Source: Schistocephalus solidus (Eukaryota > Platyhelminthes > Cestoda > Diphyllobothriidea > Diphyllobothriidae). Taken from it: a stretch of 64,000 nt of DNA. Under the pieces are notes generated by a model. That model saw nothing but the letters and a program-made list of their open reading frames with translations, was not told the DNA's origin and did not search any database. Location: NCBI GenBank assembly GCA_017591395.1, contig WEDG01003260.1, positions 124,001 to 188,000 on the forward strand, given 5' to 3'. A program made the position numbers and the translations under genes. Each line of letters opens with the position of its first letter. Positions within the stretch are counted from its first letter, which is position 1. Of the stretch, positions 1 to 12,700 are shown one piece after another.

Positions 1-3000
1 TGGTGGTGGTTCTACTCAAGATTTGCGAAACATCACGTACGTAAGCGTTACATACTTCGTACAAGGTTTTCGCGTGCAAGGCAGTATCTGGACTCACAAA
101 CCTGCAGCACATGTTGCAGAGTGAACACATTTTTTACTTTAAGCCCGTTGGATGTTGCAAAGGAAGCAAACGCATTCAGGCATGAGCCATTTTCCTGGTA
201 ATGTACTGATGCATAATTAGAGGAGGCCTTTTGGTGACAGATTGCGAAAACCTAATAACTAATGTTTATACGTTTCAAAGTGCGTTCATGTGTTTTAACA
301 CATCAGAACCGTGAATAGCCTGTTGTTTCAAAGGATTCACAACGATATATTATTTTTATGAACCGAAAAGTAATGAAAGCGGTCCTATTTACACTAAGCC
401 AAATGGCGTAAAAACTGCCACACAAGTACAAAAGATCTCTCAAGTACACAAAAAACTTGTGACTGCGAAAATGGCCCAAGAATTTAATTGACTGAACCGG
501 TCAGGACTTTTTTAGCAGATGAAGCAGAATACCACTTCGTCAACTGCAATGGTAAACGAGGTTATGTGGTCACTGGCCTACGGCTCTTATCAAAAGTACC
601 AATCATCCATTGCTCGTAGGAATTAATGCATACCTATCTAATGCACGTTTCAGGACTAGCAAACTGTAAGTGTGGCGAAAGAGATTGCGAAATGGTGAAG
701 GCCACTGAAGGACAAAGTCACCTAGGAGGGAGACAAAGAAGCTCAGACAGCCACTGTCCCAGGCCCACTCAGTCCTTTTCAGTTAAGTGCCAATTTATAT
801 GTCCTAGGAAACCAATCTGACAAGTTTCGATCTAAACTAACTCACACGTCTTGTGAGATACCTAACAGCAATCTACCGTGTATCGAACTCTCATCGAGTT
901 ATAGCCTTTGAAAAGCTGAAATCGCGACGACCTCGGAAACGTCCTCCTGCTCGAATCCGTATCGAACTTGTTTACTTAACCATGAAACGCGCATTTGCTG
1001 TTCTATTACATGGCAGGATTCCAAGGTCAGCCTACGACCAATGACACACCAACCTTGAAATTATTTGCTAGCTGAATTAAGACTCACTCTTCATTGCTAT
1101 TGTAGTAGCCCCTCAGAACTGAAAAGACTCTTTGCTTGAAGAGGTGAGGGTGGTTACTACAAGGGTCGTGAAGACGGAGTTAACGGGGTCCTTGCAGTGT
1201 GCGCAGGAAAGTATGATTCCCTTCCCTGGCGGCTGTCTCCAGCTCCACCCTCCCCATGGTACAGTTGTAATGAGATGTTTGATTTCCTGCAAGACACACT
1301 CGTTTGATCCCCTTTCCTGGTGGCAGTCTCCAGCTCCACCCTCCTCGTTTTTTTTGTGTCTGTTGTATGGCCATAAGCAGTCCGTTGGTTTTGTACTACT
1401 TCTATTGGACTTATTTTATTATGGCACGCTTGAGATGGTGCGCACGAGTTCATGTGTGATTACCTTAGAAAGGACTGGAAATACGTCGAGGAGTGCTGAG
1501 GTGGACCTGAATACGGACTGCAGAATCGGCAAAGCAGGCATACGGAAGGCGCGTGTATTACACTATTGGGGTGGTGCCGAAGTGCAAGGTTCGACAACGA
1601 GAAATTTCCAAAAGAAAAACAATTAGCATAACAGTCGTTACAGAGGCAGGGAGCGGCCCAACCACCGGAGGCAACAACAGTTCCTCCACGGCGCGAGTCA
1701 GCCGCGAAGTGTGAGCGTGTGCTTGAGTCATGTCTGGCTGCAGCTAGGTCGTAGAAAGTAAAATATCGATCGGTGTCCCGGCGTCGACAAGCTGAGGAGC
1801 TGGGTCACACGCGTCGCAAGCATTCAACCGGTAAATGAATTCGATGTCTGTCGCCACGTCGAGTATTTCTTAGGCGAGAAAGCTCGCTTCGGCTTGATGA
1901 GATCACATGACGTGAAACGCATTCTTGCATCCAGAGGAAAAAAGCCAACAGGAAGCTGTCAACTTTACACTCAAGCGCCTATTGCACTGACTTTATTTAT
2001 TACGCATAAAACAAAGTAATAACTTTTTAACCCTGCTTTTAGAAGAACTAGCTCGTCAATTGTACACTACAGACAACAACTGGGGGCTCCCAAGATTTCT
2101 CACACAGGTTCCACAATCATTTCTGAATGAAAAGCATTGTTGCCTTTTTGTTTCTCCACACAGGGCGCAGTGAACTAAATTATTTCAGTTTTTATTGAAA
2201 TAGGGATGATATAGAAACCACTTGATCCAGTTCAGGGTTAGCATTATAGTGAAAAGCTTATTCTTCGTCATATATTGAACATAATGCTTATCATCATATT
2301 GACGTCAGACGAATCAAATAGGTAAACATGGGTTCTGTGAAAGAGGTGATAAGATGCCGTGTAAGATTCATCACCGTGGCAAATAGTTTTGGACCACCTC
2401 TGCTGCAGACAGCAAAAAACACAGCAATAAAGCAAAAGTCGGGAAGACACCATGCGTACGGAAGCTACAAACCCACGAAATGCAAATAAGTGGAGTAGCT
2501 AGAGAAACGCTTGCCGTCTGTGTACCTCACTCGACGATGAATTTGTTATGTGATATGTTCGCTAATGCTGGTAAAATTACGTGCCGACGTCCTGTTTAAA
2601 ATTATTTTAGAGTTGAGGTCTTACTGAAAAACGTTTGGTGGCTTTATAAACAAGAGACTGAAGTTGCCACTTATTTGCGGATAGGAAGTTTTAACTTAAG
2701 TCACCAACTGCATAGACAAGCTTACTTGGAAGACGTGTAAATGTCCAAAAATCAGCCTTCACAACGTAACCCTTTGGAATGGTCTGTAGGACTACTTTGA
2801 AGGTAAACTGACCGCTTTCTCGAGTGCATGCTGATTTAGTTTTTAAAACACGCTTTACATTTTGCGAAAAGCTAAGAAGCTCAATTGACCTGCGAGTATA
2901 TTGAGTACCTGGAACTCTTTTTAATTTTACACTGCTGCCCAAATGAAGGTTCGGTAGACGCAAAAATCGGGCAAATAGGGTGCCTAAAACTTAATGAAGA

Positions 3001-3048
3001 CGGCAAATATAACAGAAAAGTGCCAGAGAAACATGAAGATCAACTCAC
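1..3048. other. Left edge: presumed FERM-gene intron, no gene called
   Basis: Apart from the small duplication at 1205-1350, I see no convincing exon. A 31-nt segment near 1087-1117 (minus) has both acceptor (gagtcttttcag) and GTGAGT donor, but its translation does not continue the FERM fold. Confidence 0.5.
1205..1350 (+). repeat. Local duplication, ~93-bp period
   Basis: gtctccagctccaccctcc occurs twice (near 1235 and 1330), each preceded by a ttccctgg/ttcctgg block. This is a two-unit tandem duplication. It inflates an open frame across 1132-1626 that I do not call as a gene. Confidence 0.6.
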
Positions 3049-3091
3049 CGGAAATTTGTTTGATCAGCTTTTTGTCGAGATCCAGCCAGAA
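3049..3091 (-). CDS. FERM-domain gene, 43-nt exon (end of F1 lobe)
   Basis: This tiny exon on the minus strand is bounded by an acceptor (aacttctttcgcttgcag) and a GTGAGT donor at 3048-3043. In phase 0 it reads FWLDLDKKLIKQIS plus one base. That is the WLD..K.I.KQI segment which in FERM proteins directly follows the DYFGL region ending the 870-nt exon at 8869. The phases agree: the upstream exon ends in phase 0 and this one starts in phase 0. The join would give ..YGTW-FWLDLDK.., with one or two residues more than usual before WLD. The intron would be 5.8 kb and carries repeats. The next exon should start with two bases and encode the F2-entry motif (F.VKFYP). I could not find it between 1 and 3048, so it may lie off the left edge. 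Confidence 0.7.
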
Positions 3092-3591
3092 CTGCAAGCG
3101 AAAGAAGTTCCTTAGTTAATGTAAAATCAATCATTGTGATAGAGCATGGTTAAGCAGAAAGTCATAATTATATTTTCTTATCCCATCTTCCCCCAGCGTA
3201 TGCAAGAATCAAACAAGAGGGGCTTTGTGGCAATAAACATATTATATTTAAACCAATTGGCTGTTTTTCATTCATCCGAATCTCATAGACGTGCTTTTGC
3301 TCTGTTCCCGAAGTTGTGATTTCAAATTAAGGCTTAGGCTGTGGATGCCATCTACACGGATAAGATGCACCAGAATTTCCAGTTCTGGTCTATTTATTAG
3401 CAGTGAGCCAAACTCCAACCTCAGGTTGAGGGGCTCGAATCCAATCTCTTCTGTGATTCTGCATTTTGACAGAAAAGATTTCTAGTTCCTACGACGTTTG
3501 GAACGACGCGGAGTCTAATTCGGTCTTACTACAACTTGGTACATTTGGTGGGAACCGGGTCGTGTATGGCCCACGTAGACGGACAGTAGCT

Positions 3592-3720
3592 TTTCATTCG
3601 ATGCCCCCACGCCCACCTCCGGTTATCTTGACATTGCTTACCCTTGAAGTTTAGTAAGTGAAGAGGAGAGTGTGGTAGATTCTCCACAAGCCTGCCTTAC
3701 TACAAAATAATCAACGCACA
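3592..3720 (-). repeat. Rep-A fragment (inverted)
   Basis: A diverged copy of the Rep-A left part: the complement of a cactctcctc..cacct and accggaggtgggcg pattern. It is recognised only by comparison with the better copies at 6.1 and 38.3 kb. Confidence 0.5.
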
Positions 3721-3785
3721 GCTAACCATTGTGGAGCCCACCAGGTGGAAGACGGTGGACGTATTCGGTTGCGAAGGTTCAAATG

Positions 3786-4487
3786 CCATAGTAGACTATC
3801 ACCATGCTCTTAGGCAATTCGCAACACTCGGTGATCTCATGGCTTAGGACATCGCAGTAACTGCGCAGTCTGAGACGGCAATCTGTTAGGAGCGAACAAG
3901 TCAAACGTTTACCCTCAACCTAACCCGTATCCACAGCGCATTTCGTGCAAGTTATTTTTTTCAAATAGCAGGCTGAAATGCAATGTAGCAGACCAACCGT
4001 ATTCAATAGAAACTCGTGAGTCCAATGTAAAACTCCAAATGTGTCAATTATTTTTTGAAGTAACTACTATTGTACAGCACAAACCAAAAGCTCAAACAGC
4101 CCAAGAGGGATGCGGAGGAGAGACTTAGGAAAATAACCATTAACAGCTATGTCTGGTGGCAGGATAAAATAACGAAGCTCGGTTATGCACGGAGTGCAGT
4201 TAGTGCGGAATATGGATTACAGCACTACATACTCCGTATTTGATAGCATTTAAAACGAAAAAGTATAGCATTTCACAGGGCTATGAATCGAAAATGATGA
4301 AAAAGAACATAAAAATTCGGAAGCAAATGCTTATATTATGAGAAACAAGAACATTTGCACAAATCTCTCCTATTCAATTGAAAAGAGGAGATAGAGGATA
4401 ATTGGCCGAAATTTTCGTTCAATTAGAAAATAAGATTTGTGAGATGATCATGAAGTTGGAATTGATATCAATTCTTACACTGCAGTA
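3786..4487 (+). repeat. 0.7-kb direct repeat, copy 1 (in FERM intron)
   Basis: Begins ccatagtagactatc and ends near ggaattgatatcaattctt. Aligned by eye with 7777-8466 it is roughly 95% identical, with short indels (for example an extra gaggagagacttaggaa-like stretch near 4120). No coding potential, RT or clear terminal inverted repeats are seen. This is either a recent segmental duplication or a non-autonomous element. Confidence 0.9.
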
Positions 4488-4489
4488 TT

Positions 4490-6060
4490 TAAGCTTTTGC
4501 TTGAAGCCGTTGAGATCCATCAAGAATGATGTCAACTGGTAAAATATTCACCCATTTAACATGTATTTTTACTGCTGTTTCATGTCTATTTAGGAAGAAT
4601 TCGGAAGAAAGATACCGGATGTCTTGAGAAGGAACAGACCTCATTTTTGTCAGGTTTGGACGTCGCAATATATATCCAATGAAAATATGAGCCATTAGAA
4701 GACTTTCACAAGTATCTACAAAAATAAATGCCCGGTTAAATCGCGAATATTTTTTTTTAATTTGGCGTGCGTTACCCAATGTTTTTTTCAGATATATTTC
4801 AATATACCATGAGTTTCAAGAGGCCACACTGTTAAAACACTAAGGGACCGCAGACAATACCCTAAGAGGCTTGTATGTTGGGTAGATTGAAAAACTCAGG
4901 AGAATTTTAAACCACATAAAAACTAAAATCCGCCAAGACTGAAATATGTTGAGCTCCTAAATTTAAAAGCCCAGCTAAACTAAATTTACTGTCAAGCTTC
5001 CTGACCAAGGGTATTTATTCGACCTGTTGTGATTTTCTACCAGAGTAACAAACTAAAAGACTGTGCAGTAACTGAGCAAATATGTTTGGAGTGAAAGACT
5101 AGCAAACATTGAAAAGAGTCTTCAGTAAAGAGCCACCACATCACGTAACTCGGTTTTCATTAATCCGTGCTCTCCATAGTTACGAATACTTCGGCTTAAC
5201 TGTAGTTATTTTGCCAACTTAGGACAAGATTAACGAATTTGGATTCAGTAATAATCAGTTAAGCCACATTTCACAATAACTATACATGAATACATGGCGA
5301 AAAAGGAAAGTTACCCACACTCGTATGGAAATAATGCAAAAGGACGATGATAACAGCTATTGTCTAAACGCAACCCTGTCGATCTTGGTTAGTCCAAACG
5401 ATCTTCCCCCAATACCTCAGAGAAAAAGTACGTCAACGTACACCAATGGGGCTACAGAGGTGGTGCATCCGATATGTCACAATAATATCAAGCTCAATCT
5501 TCTAAGGCGCCATCGGTCAGTGCGCCATTGGACATCTAGGCAGAACATGTCTGACACGACTGCGGTTCGGTGGGCAGGTCGGGGTTGAGGTTGCCTTGAG
5601 AACACTTGAAGTAGATCGAAAGAGCGAGAACCTCAGTCTCTACCTTATTTGTCTGCCAAACTGGCTTAGCGGCCAGGTAGCTGACGACCAGTTCCTGCTT
5701 CCTAACTCTAAATCTGGTCCTCTTTTTTCTTAAAATACCTCTTGGAGGACAAGGTCACGGGCTCATGTTGGGCCTCGGTTCAGAATTTCTGCACCGAAAA
5801 AATCGAAGTTGTGTAATTGCTCTTCCGTGTGGGAAGCAACCTTAAAGTTGGAGTTTGACAGTTCTGACGCCAGACCGTGCTCGAAGTTTTGGCAAAACGG
5901 ATTGCAGTTCTTTCGGGTGACTTTTATCTGTGAGCTCTCCAGGAGAATGAGTTTTGTCTTAATAACTGTGATAACAATGTAAGTTATTGCAAGTCCAACA
6001 AGGGGGCCACATCAGGACATGGCAGGTGTTATTCTGGTTGTGCTCCCATAACAAATACCG
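4490..6060. other. Intronic sequence without recognised features
   Basis: AT-rich and unique in the window. Open frames at 4489-4779 (minus) and 5286-5588 (plus) have no splice support or domain and are not called. Confidence 0.5.
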
Positions 6061-6061
6061 A

Positions 6062-6270
6062 ACATGGGGGTGTGGTGGCACGCCTAGGGGCGGCTAGGGC
6101 CTAGTGGTCCCGGCCGCGCCAGCCACCTGCGCCCTATCCCATTTCCGGTCTTCTTGACTCTGTCTTGATACCGGGCATAGGTGGGGAGGATGAGAGAGTG
6201 CGGTAGATGCAACGCAAGTCTACTATCACTTTAAATTTAAAGCACGCGCAAGTCACCGTACCTGCACAAC
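6062..6270 (-). repeat. Rep-A fragment (inverted), GC-rich head
   Basis: The reverse complement of the Rep-A head. On the plus strand it reads gtggtggcacgcctaggggc, ccagccacctgcgcc and gagagagtgcggtagatg, matching 39.9-40.08 kb in the opposite orientation. Its GC content is far above the flanks. Confidence 0.8.
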
Positions 6271-6964
6271 CCGGCTGTGGAGCGTACGTTGGACCTCGTC
6301 GAAATCGACGGTCGAACTATCGTATGTGCTAGCGGCGATACATCGTTGATTTTCCATTTTTAAATCAGCTGTGTGTAAGTTCGGTCTTTTTGTAATGGTT
6401 AGTGGGTTACGTTTGTGATTGCTGCTGCCAGGGTTGAGTTTGGTTGAGTTTGACGTCTCCCATACAGTTTATTTTCGCTAAAAGTTCACTTGTCGATTCT
6501 TATTGTCAAGGGATGGCCACGATTTTTGCAGGCCGCTAAAGGAGAATCAGCCGTACCGGCTGGGGTTGTATTTTTAAGCAGGAAAAAAGGCTTCTCGGAT
6601 TTTTGCTAGAACGATTCATAGTAAATCCATAAGGCCACACACAACATGGTCAAGCCAGGCAACCAATATTGTGGAAGACGAAACAGTGGTATCATTTGAT
6701 GTGATTTTCTTATTTTCATCCCCTCCATTGGGTTCAACAAAACGTTGCACGGAAGAATCTCTGAAGGCCTGCATCAGGTTTCCAGTTGAAGGCAAAGCTG
6801 GAGGAACAAGTTCCACGATGTAACTAGATTGATGAAGGCCTAATATATCTATGAAGACAAATAGTTCGCATCCTTAGAAAAAGGACATCCATCTGATGCC
6901 TCATACTCATTCGAACGCACTGTCCTATATACCTAAGTTGGAGCAATCAAGCTCTGTCAAAGAC

Positions 6965-7100
6965 GCCTGGTTGATCTTTTCTGCTGGCTTAGCCAGCCGC
7001 AGAGCCACATCGACAGTTGCCCAGCGGCTAGAAGGAGTAGCACATTGCGGACAAAGACAAGAGAGACTGAAATGGTCTTATCTGGATCATAAGCCATTTA
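6965..7100 (+). repeat. Interspersed repeat (gacaaagacaagagagact family), copy 1
   Basis: Shares gccgcagagcc, cagcggctag and ggacaaagacaagagagactg blocks with 8500-8660 and 31689-31930. It lies inside a 135-codon open frame (6896-7303) that I therefore do not call as a gene. Confidence 0.55.
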
Positions 7101-7467
7101 AGCCATTATTCAAGGCTGTCCTCGCAACATTCAAGCAATTTTTTGAGCAAATTCTTGATGATGTAAAACCACCCCCTTCACTCCAAGCTCATTACCGTGA
7201 AGTATTCCCATCCCATGCGCCGCGGCTTTCGAAATATCGCTTGCCGTACATCGGCATATCAGCAATCTGTTTTACCATTTCTAGCACGCTATCTTACGTG
7301 TGAAGAGATCGAAATACACAAGCCAAGAGTGGAACTGTCTCCCCATTAGAGGTCCATTTTTAAAATTTTAATTCTTACATAATCTGTTACCTTATCTTAT
7401 TCTCTCAGCGGATGGAGCCATTTTTTGCTCAGCATTTTGAATGATAATTTCAAAATAAAGCGTGTTC

Positions 7468-7484
7468 CTCTCTCTCTCTCTCTC
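7468..7484 (+). repeat. (CT)n microsatellite
   Basis: ctctctctctctctctc. Short and simple. Confidence 0.9.
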
Positions 7485-7776
7485 GCACAAAGAATGACTG
7501 CTGGATAAATCCATAAAGCCGTTTATTGCAATGGGACATAGAGCTGGTTATATATTATCAGAGGAACCGCCCTGTCTCTCAAAAACACAGCTCCGTCAGC
7601 ATTTTTGAAAATAGGCTTAAACCATTGCCTTGGTGGATTAAAAACTTTTCAAGTTATACTCTTCAGAATAGGTAGCCTCTTGAACAAACATCAGTTCCAG
7701 ATAGTACTCAGAGCCTGGATAGGATAGGCCTGGCTATTTCGATAGGAAAGTAATCGTCTTCCGAAAAGTTATGCAC

Positions 7777-8466
7777 CCATAGTAGACTATCGCCATGCTA
7801 TTAGGCAGTTCGCAACACTCGGCGATCTCATGGCATAGGACATCGCAGTAACTGCGCAGTCTGAGACGGCAATCTGTTAGGAGCGAACAGGTCAAACGTT
7901 TACCCTCAACCTAACCCGTATCCACAGCGCAGTTCGTGCAAGTTATTTTTTTCAAATAGCAGGCTGAAATGCAATGTAGCAGACCAACCGTATTCAATAG
8001 AAACTCGTGAGTCCAATGTAAAACTCCAAATGTGTCAATTATTTTTTGAAGTAACTACTATTGTACAGCACAAACCAAAAGCTCAAACAGCCCTAGAGGG
8101 ATGCGGAAACTAACCATTAACAGTTATGTCTGGTGGCAGAATAAAATAACGAAGCTCGGTTATGCACGGAGTGCAGTTAGTGCGGAATATGGACTACAGC
8201 ATTACATAATCCGTATTCATTAGCATTTTAAAACGAAAAATTATAGCATTCGACATAGCTATGAATCAAAAATGATGAAAAAGAACATAAACATTCGGAT
8301 GCAAATGCTTATATTATGAGAAACAAGAACATTTGCACAAATCTCTCCTATTCAATTGAAAAGAGGAGATAGAGGATAATTAGCCGAATTTTTCGTTCAG
8401 GTAGAAAATAATATTTGTGGAATGATCATGGTGTCGGAATTTATATCGGTTCTTACCATGCGGCAT
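7777..8466 (+). repeat. 0.7-kb direct repeat, copy 2 (in FERM intron)
   Basis: The same orientation as copy 1, 3991 bp further on, inside the same presumed FERM intron. The flanks differ from those of copy 1, which favours independent insertion of an element over tandem duplication of a larger block. Confidence 0.9.
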
Positions 8467-8499
8467 TGAAAAAAGAGAAACATTTCATTCGTTGATGAA

Positions 8500-8660
8500 C
8501 GCCCACCGATCGTTAACGTAACTCACTCGTCCCGTCCCTGCTCATTTTCGAGCCCCACCAACAGCCGCATAGCGGCTAGTAGTAGAAAAGGCAGATTAAC
8601 AATGCCGATAAAGACAAGGGAGACTGGGCCATGGTTTTTCGAGTAACAGCTTTGGATATC
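8500..8660 (+). repeat. Interspersed repeat (gacaaagacaagagagact family), copy 2
   Basis: Has ccgatcgttaacgtaactc, ccaacagccgcatagcggct and gataaagacaagggagact. The first block matches the complement of the right end of the 31.7-31.9 kb copy. Confidence 0.55.
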
Positions 8661-8868
8661 CTTTTTTGAAAGTGGGAAGACTCTGCAAGAATCACTGAGC
8701 TATGATACGTAAAATGCTATTTTCACGACACTGAGCCTAAAATATAGACACACATGCGCAAGGAATTGTTTTATGGAGAACCACAGAACTGTTGAATAGG
8801 TGTATTCGACCTTAATTAACATTAATGCCACTTGTTCGTTGAAATAGATATGGAAATTCTCAACTTAC

Positions 8869-9738
8869 CCATGTTCCGTATCGCTTATCGGTATAAGTAA
8901 GACCGAAATAGTCGTATTCAATTATATCCTGACCGTCGCACACACGGCTCATAAGTTCGTGACCCATTGCCTGACGATCCATCTTTAGCGTCACTTCCTC
9001 TCCATCAAGAAGCAGAACTTTCACAGGGATCTCTTGCCTGCCTGCTCCAGAACCAGTTTCGTTTTTCGCGATTTTCTTCGGCTGTACACTCGGAGTTGCA
9101 GGGGTGGCGGAGGGCGGAGCCTCACTTTTGTTCCGCCGAAAGGATGAAAAGAATGTCTGAAAGCGACTACGTCCCTTTGTTTGATCACCGCTTGGGGTCG
9201 AAGGCGGCTGGCTGTCACCAATGCCACCATCTTCACTGGCGTCTACGTCCGGTGTCCAGAACCTGGACTTTGGTGAGGGACGATGGTGTGCTCCACCGCC
9301 ACGGACCGTGGGAAGTGGAGTACGTTCACCGGGAGAAAGTTCCGGCTGTTGTTGCTCGAAGGCAACCGTATAGGGAGCAGTCATGACACCCGACTGGCCA
9401 CGATTCCAGGCATAGCCCATGTCGACCGAGTTGTAATCCTGTTCACTTCCTCTGAAATTGCTGTCGGCCCATTCCTCTACTGGCTGCGGGTAACCTTGGT
9501 CAAAACCTTCACGATACGCTGTCCTGCTAGAGGGACCATGCATTCTTGCGTTCATGGGGTCGTTCAAAGTGCGCTGGGGCTGTTCTACCTGCGGTCGCCT
9601 GCCGGAAGGAGGTAAGGCCACCCTATCAATCTCACGCAAGGTTGAGGAATCTGATTGGCTGACTTCAGAGAGATAGCTAGAGGCAATTTCACCAGAAAAG
9701 CCAGATAAGTCGGAAGATGGTGAACCTAGACGAGGATT
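8869..9738 (-). CDS. FERM-domain (band 4.1-like) protein, internal coding exon
   Basis: This is an internal exon of a membrane-cytoskeleton linker. It opens after a pyrimidine-rich acceptor (cttcttcatctttttag, minus strand) and ends TGG before a GTAAGT donor at 8868. Its 870 nt encode 290 residues in phase 0 at both ends. About the first 230 residues look disordered, rich in Ser, Pro, Arg and Gln, with a basic stretch before residue 234. The last 57 residues begin the FERM F1 (ubiquitin-like) lobe: VKVLLLDGEEVTLKMDR is followed by a DYFGL motif, as in band 4.1, FARP and FRMD proteins. Translation into the intron stops after two codons, which supports the donor. No ATG precedes the frame inside the exon, so upstream coding exons are needed. 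FERM identity is secure. The subfamily is not resolved. Confidence 0.85.
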
Positions 9739-9739
9739 C

Positions 9740-12700
9740 TAAAAAGATGAAGAAGTAAAAAGGTCTTGCAAGAACTTAAGGGAAGGTGTGCAAAATTGCA
9801 GAGAAAAGCGATTTTCTTAAGAAATTGCTGAAGGTAAGAGAGCCAAAAATTGAAGCAAATGAATAATTTCAGGCAAACACACTGAGGGTTTGAGAAGCTT
9901 CGGTTAACACGAAAATGACCCCGAATAATTGAGCCTTGAAATTTTTATATCGAGGCATGTAAACACGGGTTTTCCAAGAAGCAAAGTTTTGGAGACGTAA
10001 AAGTTATAACTGGAAGTATAAGCGCTCGAAGCACAGGACGAACGTGTTAGAGATTGCATTAGTTCAATCGGTAATCCCACACAAGCAGGGCGGTCAAAAT
10101 TCTAAAACTTCCACTGACAAAAAGCCACGATAGTCCACATGAAATTCTTTCGTGCCAAACCTGTGACACTAAAAGTTTTGCGAATATCTAATACTCAGCG
10201 CTATACCAAAGGTGTAAGCAGCTAATGTAAAAAGTCGTAGGTCACTATATTTTGGGCTTCAATTTTTCATATTAAGATTTCAACAAATGCTAAATTTGCT
10301 CGCAATAACTTTGGGAATCACTGTTTAAGTTGCTAAGCACATTAGGAAATTACTAAACGCGTTTACATCATTCAAAGGGTTAATTATGAGGATTGTGTAA
10401 ACATTTAAACGAAACAACACTGCTTTAATCATCTTCTAAAGGAAAAATCGCGGTCGCCAGTTGCAGAAGCCATATTTAAACTCCGAATTTTAGCATGTAT
10501 GCAATATGATACTAATCAGTAATGCTCGAGGCGTTAAAATTAAAAAGGTTATAAGCGGCAAGCTTTGATTGCAAAATGCGATCCGAAATGATCGCTTGTG
10601 AGGATTGAAAAAAGCAGATGACAAAACGCAAGCTAGTTGTTAGTGGAGTACACTTGAATTTTAGACCTAAATTTTCAAACAGATGCAATACAAATGGATA
10701 CGGCATTTACGTCATGGCGTCGGTTACTGGGTCCCAGGGGTCCTGAAGACATCTGAGGCAGGAAAAAAGTTTTTTAGATAAAAATAAATTCCATAAGATT
10801 TTCGAAATAAGGTGTATATGACAAAACTTAGGTAAACATTACTTTCACCCTATGTGAGTTGAAAAAGTATCGCTGCATTTGTCCGTAAAGGCCTCAGTCA
10901 AAAACTTGGTTTAATCAGGCAGTATGTAGTAAAGTAGAAAGGGCGTTTTCCTACTGATTTTGGCGACTTGCTACCGTTTGACTTGCCTGATTCAAGCAGA
11001 CGGTTTATCCACTACAAAAGATGACCATCATCGTCTTATATATTCTGAACAAACAAAGAAAACTTTCGGGTTGATGAAATTAAACTAACATTTGTAGTTT
11101 TTTAAACTTACATTCTCCCTAACGAATGAACGAATTTATTGATGCCTAAGTTAATCACATAACAACATAATCCTTAGTATTTCTACAGTTATTATTAATA
11201 TTGACAGGACCATACGTATACAAATAGGTTGTAAAAAATCTCAGATTCATCAATTTTTCAAACTTGAGGCCTGCCCAAACATCCGTATTCTGTCCAGTAA
11301 CCAAGATGAGCCAATGAATGAATGTAATTACTATGGTACTTTAAAAAAATATTATTGGGCTCGTTGGAACATAAGCTGAGGGTCCTGTATGGCAAAGCGG
11401 ATGTCCTAAGAGTTATCCAGAATATTTCATAACGATCAATCCAGCCGGCTGACGTTGCTGGAAATATTTTTAGATTAAAGATTTGTCTTTTTTGGGAATA
11501 AAAACGATTCAAATATCCTACAGAAAGATTAAATATAAAAATCAGATCTGTAAACTTTAATTTTAAAAACCTAGGGGATACCAAGAGTAAAATTTGCACA
11601 GAAAAGCGTTTAAGGAAAGTGCTCATGCACTCAAGGAAATAATGGGAGTAACCGTTGAGCGTTTCTAAAACAGCACCCCTATTGTAAATTAAAGAAACTG
11701 ATAAAAACTATTTCACCTAAAAAATGAAGAAAATAGCGACTGCAATCGGGTGAGAAGGTCAAGGCAAACAAAACAGTATTATTGCTCTAAGTACAGCAGG
11801 CTATTCATTAGTATAGCATAGTTAAACAGAGTAGGCGTTATCATGTTTATATCGGGCGTCCCTCTCATAACTGACCCAGTAATTTTATCTTTGGACATTA
11901 TCATACGTGGCCTATGAACACAGTGTGTCCATAAAGTTTCCTAAATAAAAAGGTTAAACGTGCACCTCGAATTACTAAAAACAGGTATGTATGTTGAATT
12001 ATAAGCCCAGTGTGTTATGAAAAAAGCTTGAACAAGTTTGCATGTGCTTCTTAATTATAGCCCTGAATATACAAGAGAAATATTTGCTTAAACCGAAAGC
12101 AATGTAACAAAGATTTCTTATGAAGTTTTCAAAAGAAGTTTATTTTTGGCGGATTAGTGTTTTCTTGTCAATCTTGTCAATCTTTTTTCTAATTTTAAAG
12201 CAGTTATTTTCGAGGATGCGTTCGCCATCTGTCGAAATAAGCACGCAAACAACAAGCCAACGGTTTTGAAAGTTAATTTTGCACAATAAGAAGATCAACA
12301 CTAATTAGTTTCGTGACAGACACCATATTTGAGGAGGAGCCGTATGAGGCATATACTATTTTGGAACAAATTACTAAGTCCAGGTAACCCACACGAGCAA
12401 GTAGATAACTCGGTACGTAAATTCGAACTATCAATGAGCAAATTATCTAACCGAAGGGACCACCTTTAAGATAGTTAAGCTATTAACGCTGAGCATAAGA
12501 GATCACCAAAATTAATTGAAGCATGTACGTACTTGTCAATATGAGTCTCTAAATGAAAGGTAAGACAGCATGCTGACTCGAAGAATGAGGATTTACATCG
12601 AGTGAACAGACCTCACAGACATCTCTGAAGCCGTTTGTATCAGGACATAACGGATCAGGATAATAATTCCTACTTTCAGTGAACGAAAGCAGTGAAGTCA

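Noticed and set aside
1132..1626. 164-codon plus-strand open frame
   Set aside because: It is inflated by a 93-bp local duplication and simple sequence, is also open on the minus strand, and has no domain or splice support.
2691..2963. Minus-strand frame as the next FERM exon (FTFKVVL looked like the F2 entry)
   Set aside because: No VKFYP motif, and no acceptor in the required phase.
6896..7303. 135-codon plus-strand open frame
   Set aside because: Its middle is an interspersed repeat shared with 8.5 and 31.7 kb.
8967..9615. Plus-strand frames opposite the FERM exon
   Set aside because: Shadow frames of a well-supported minus-strand coding exon.
11258..11626. 122-codon minus-strand frame
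   Set aside because: Very AT-rich composition (Phe, Leu, Ile, Asn, Lys), typical of chance frames. No splice or domain support.
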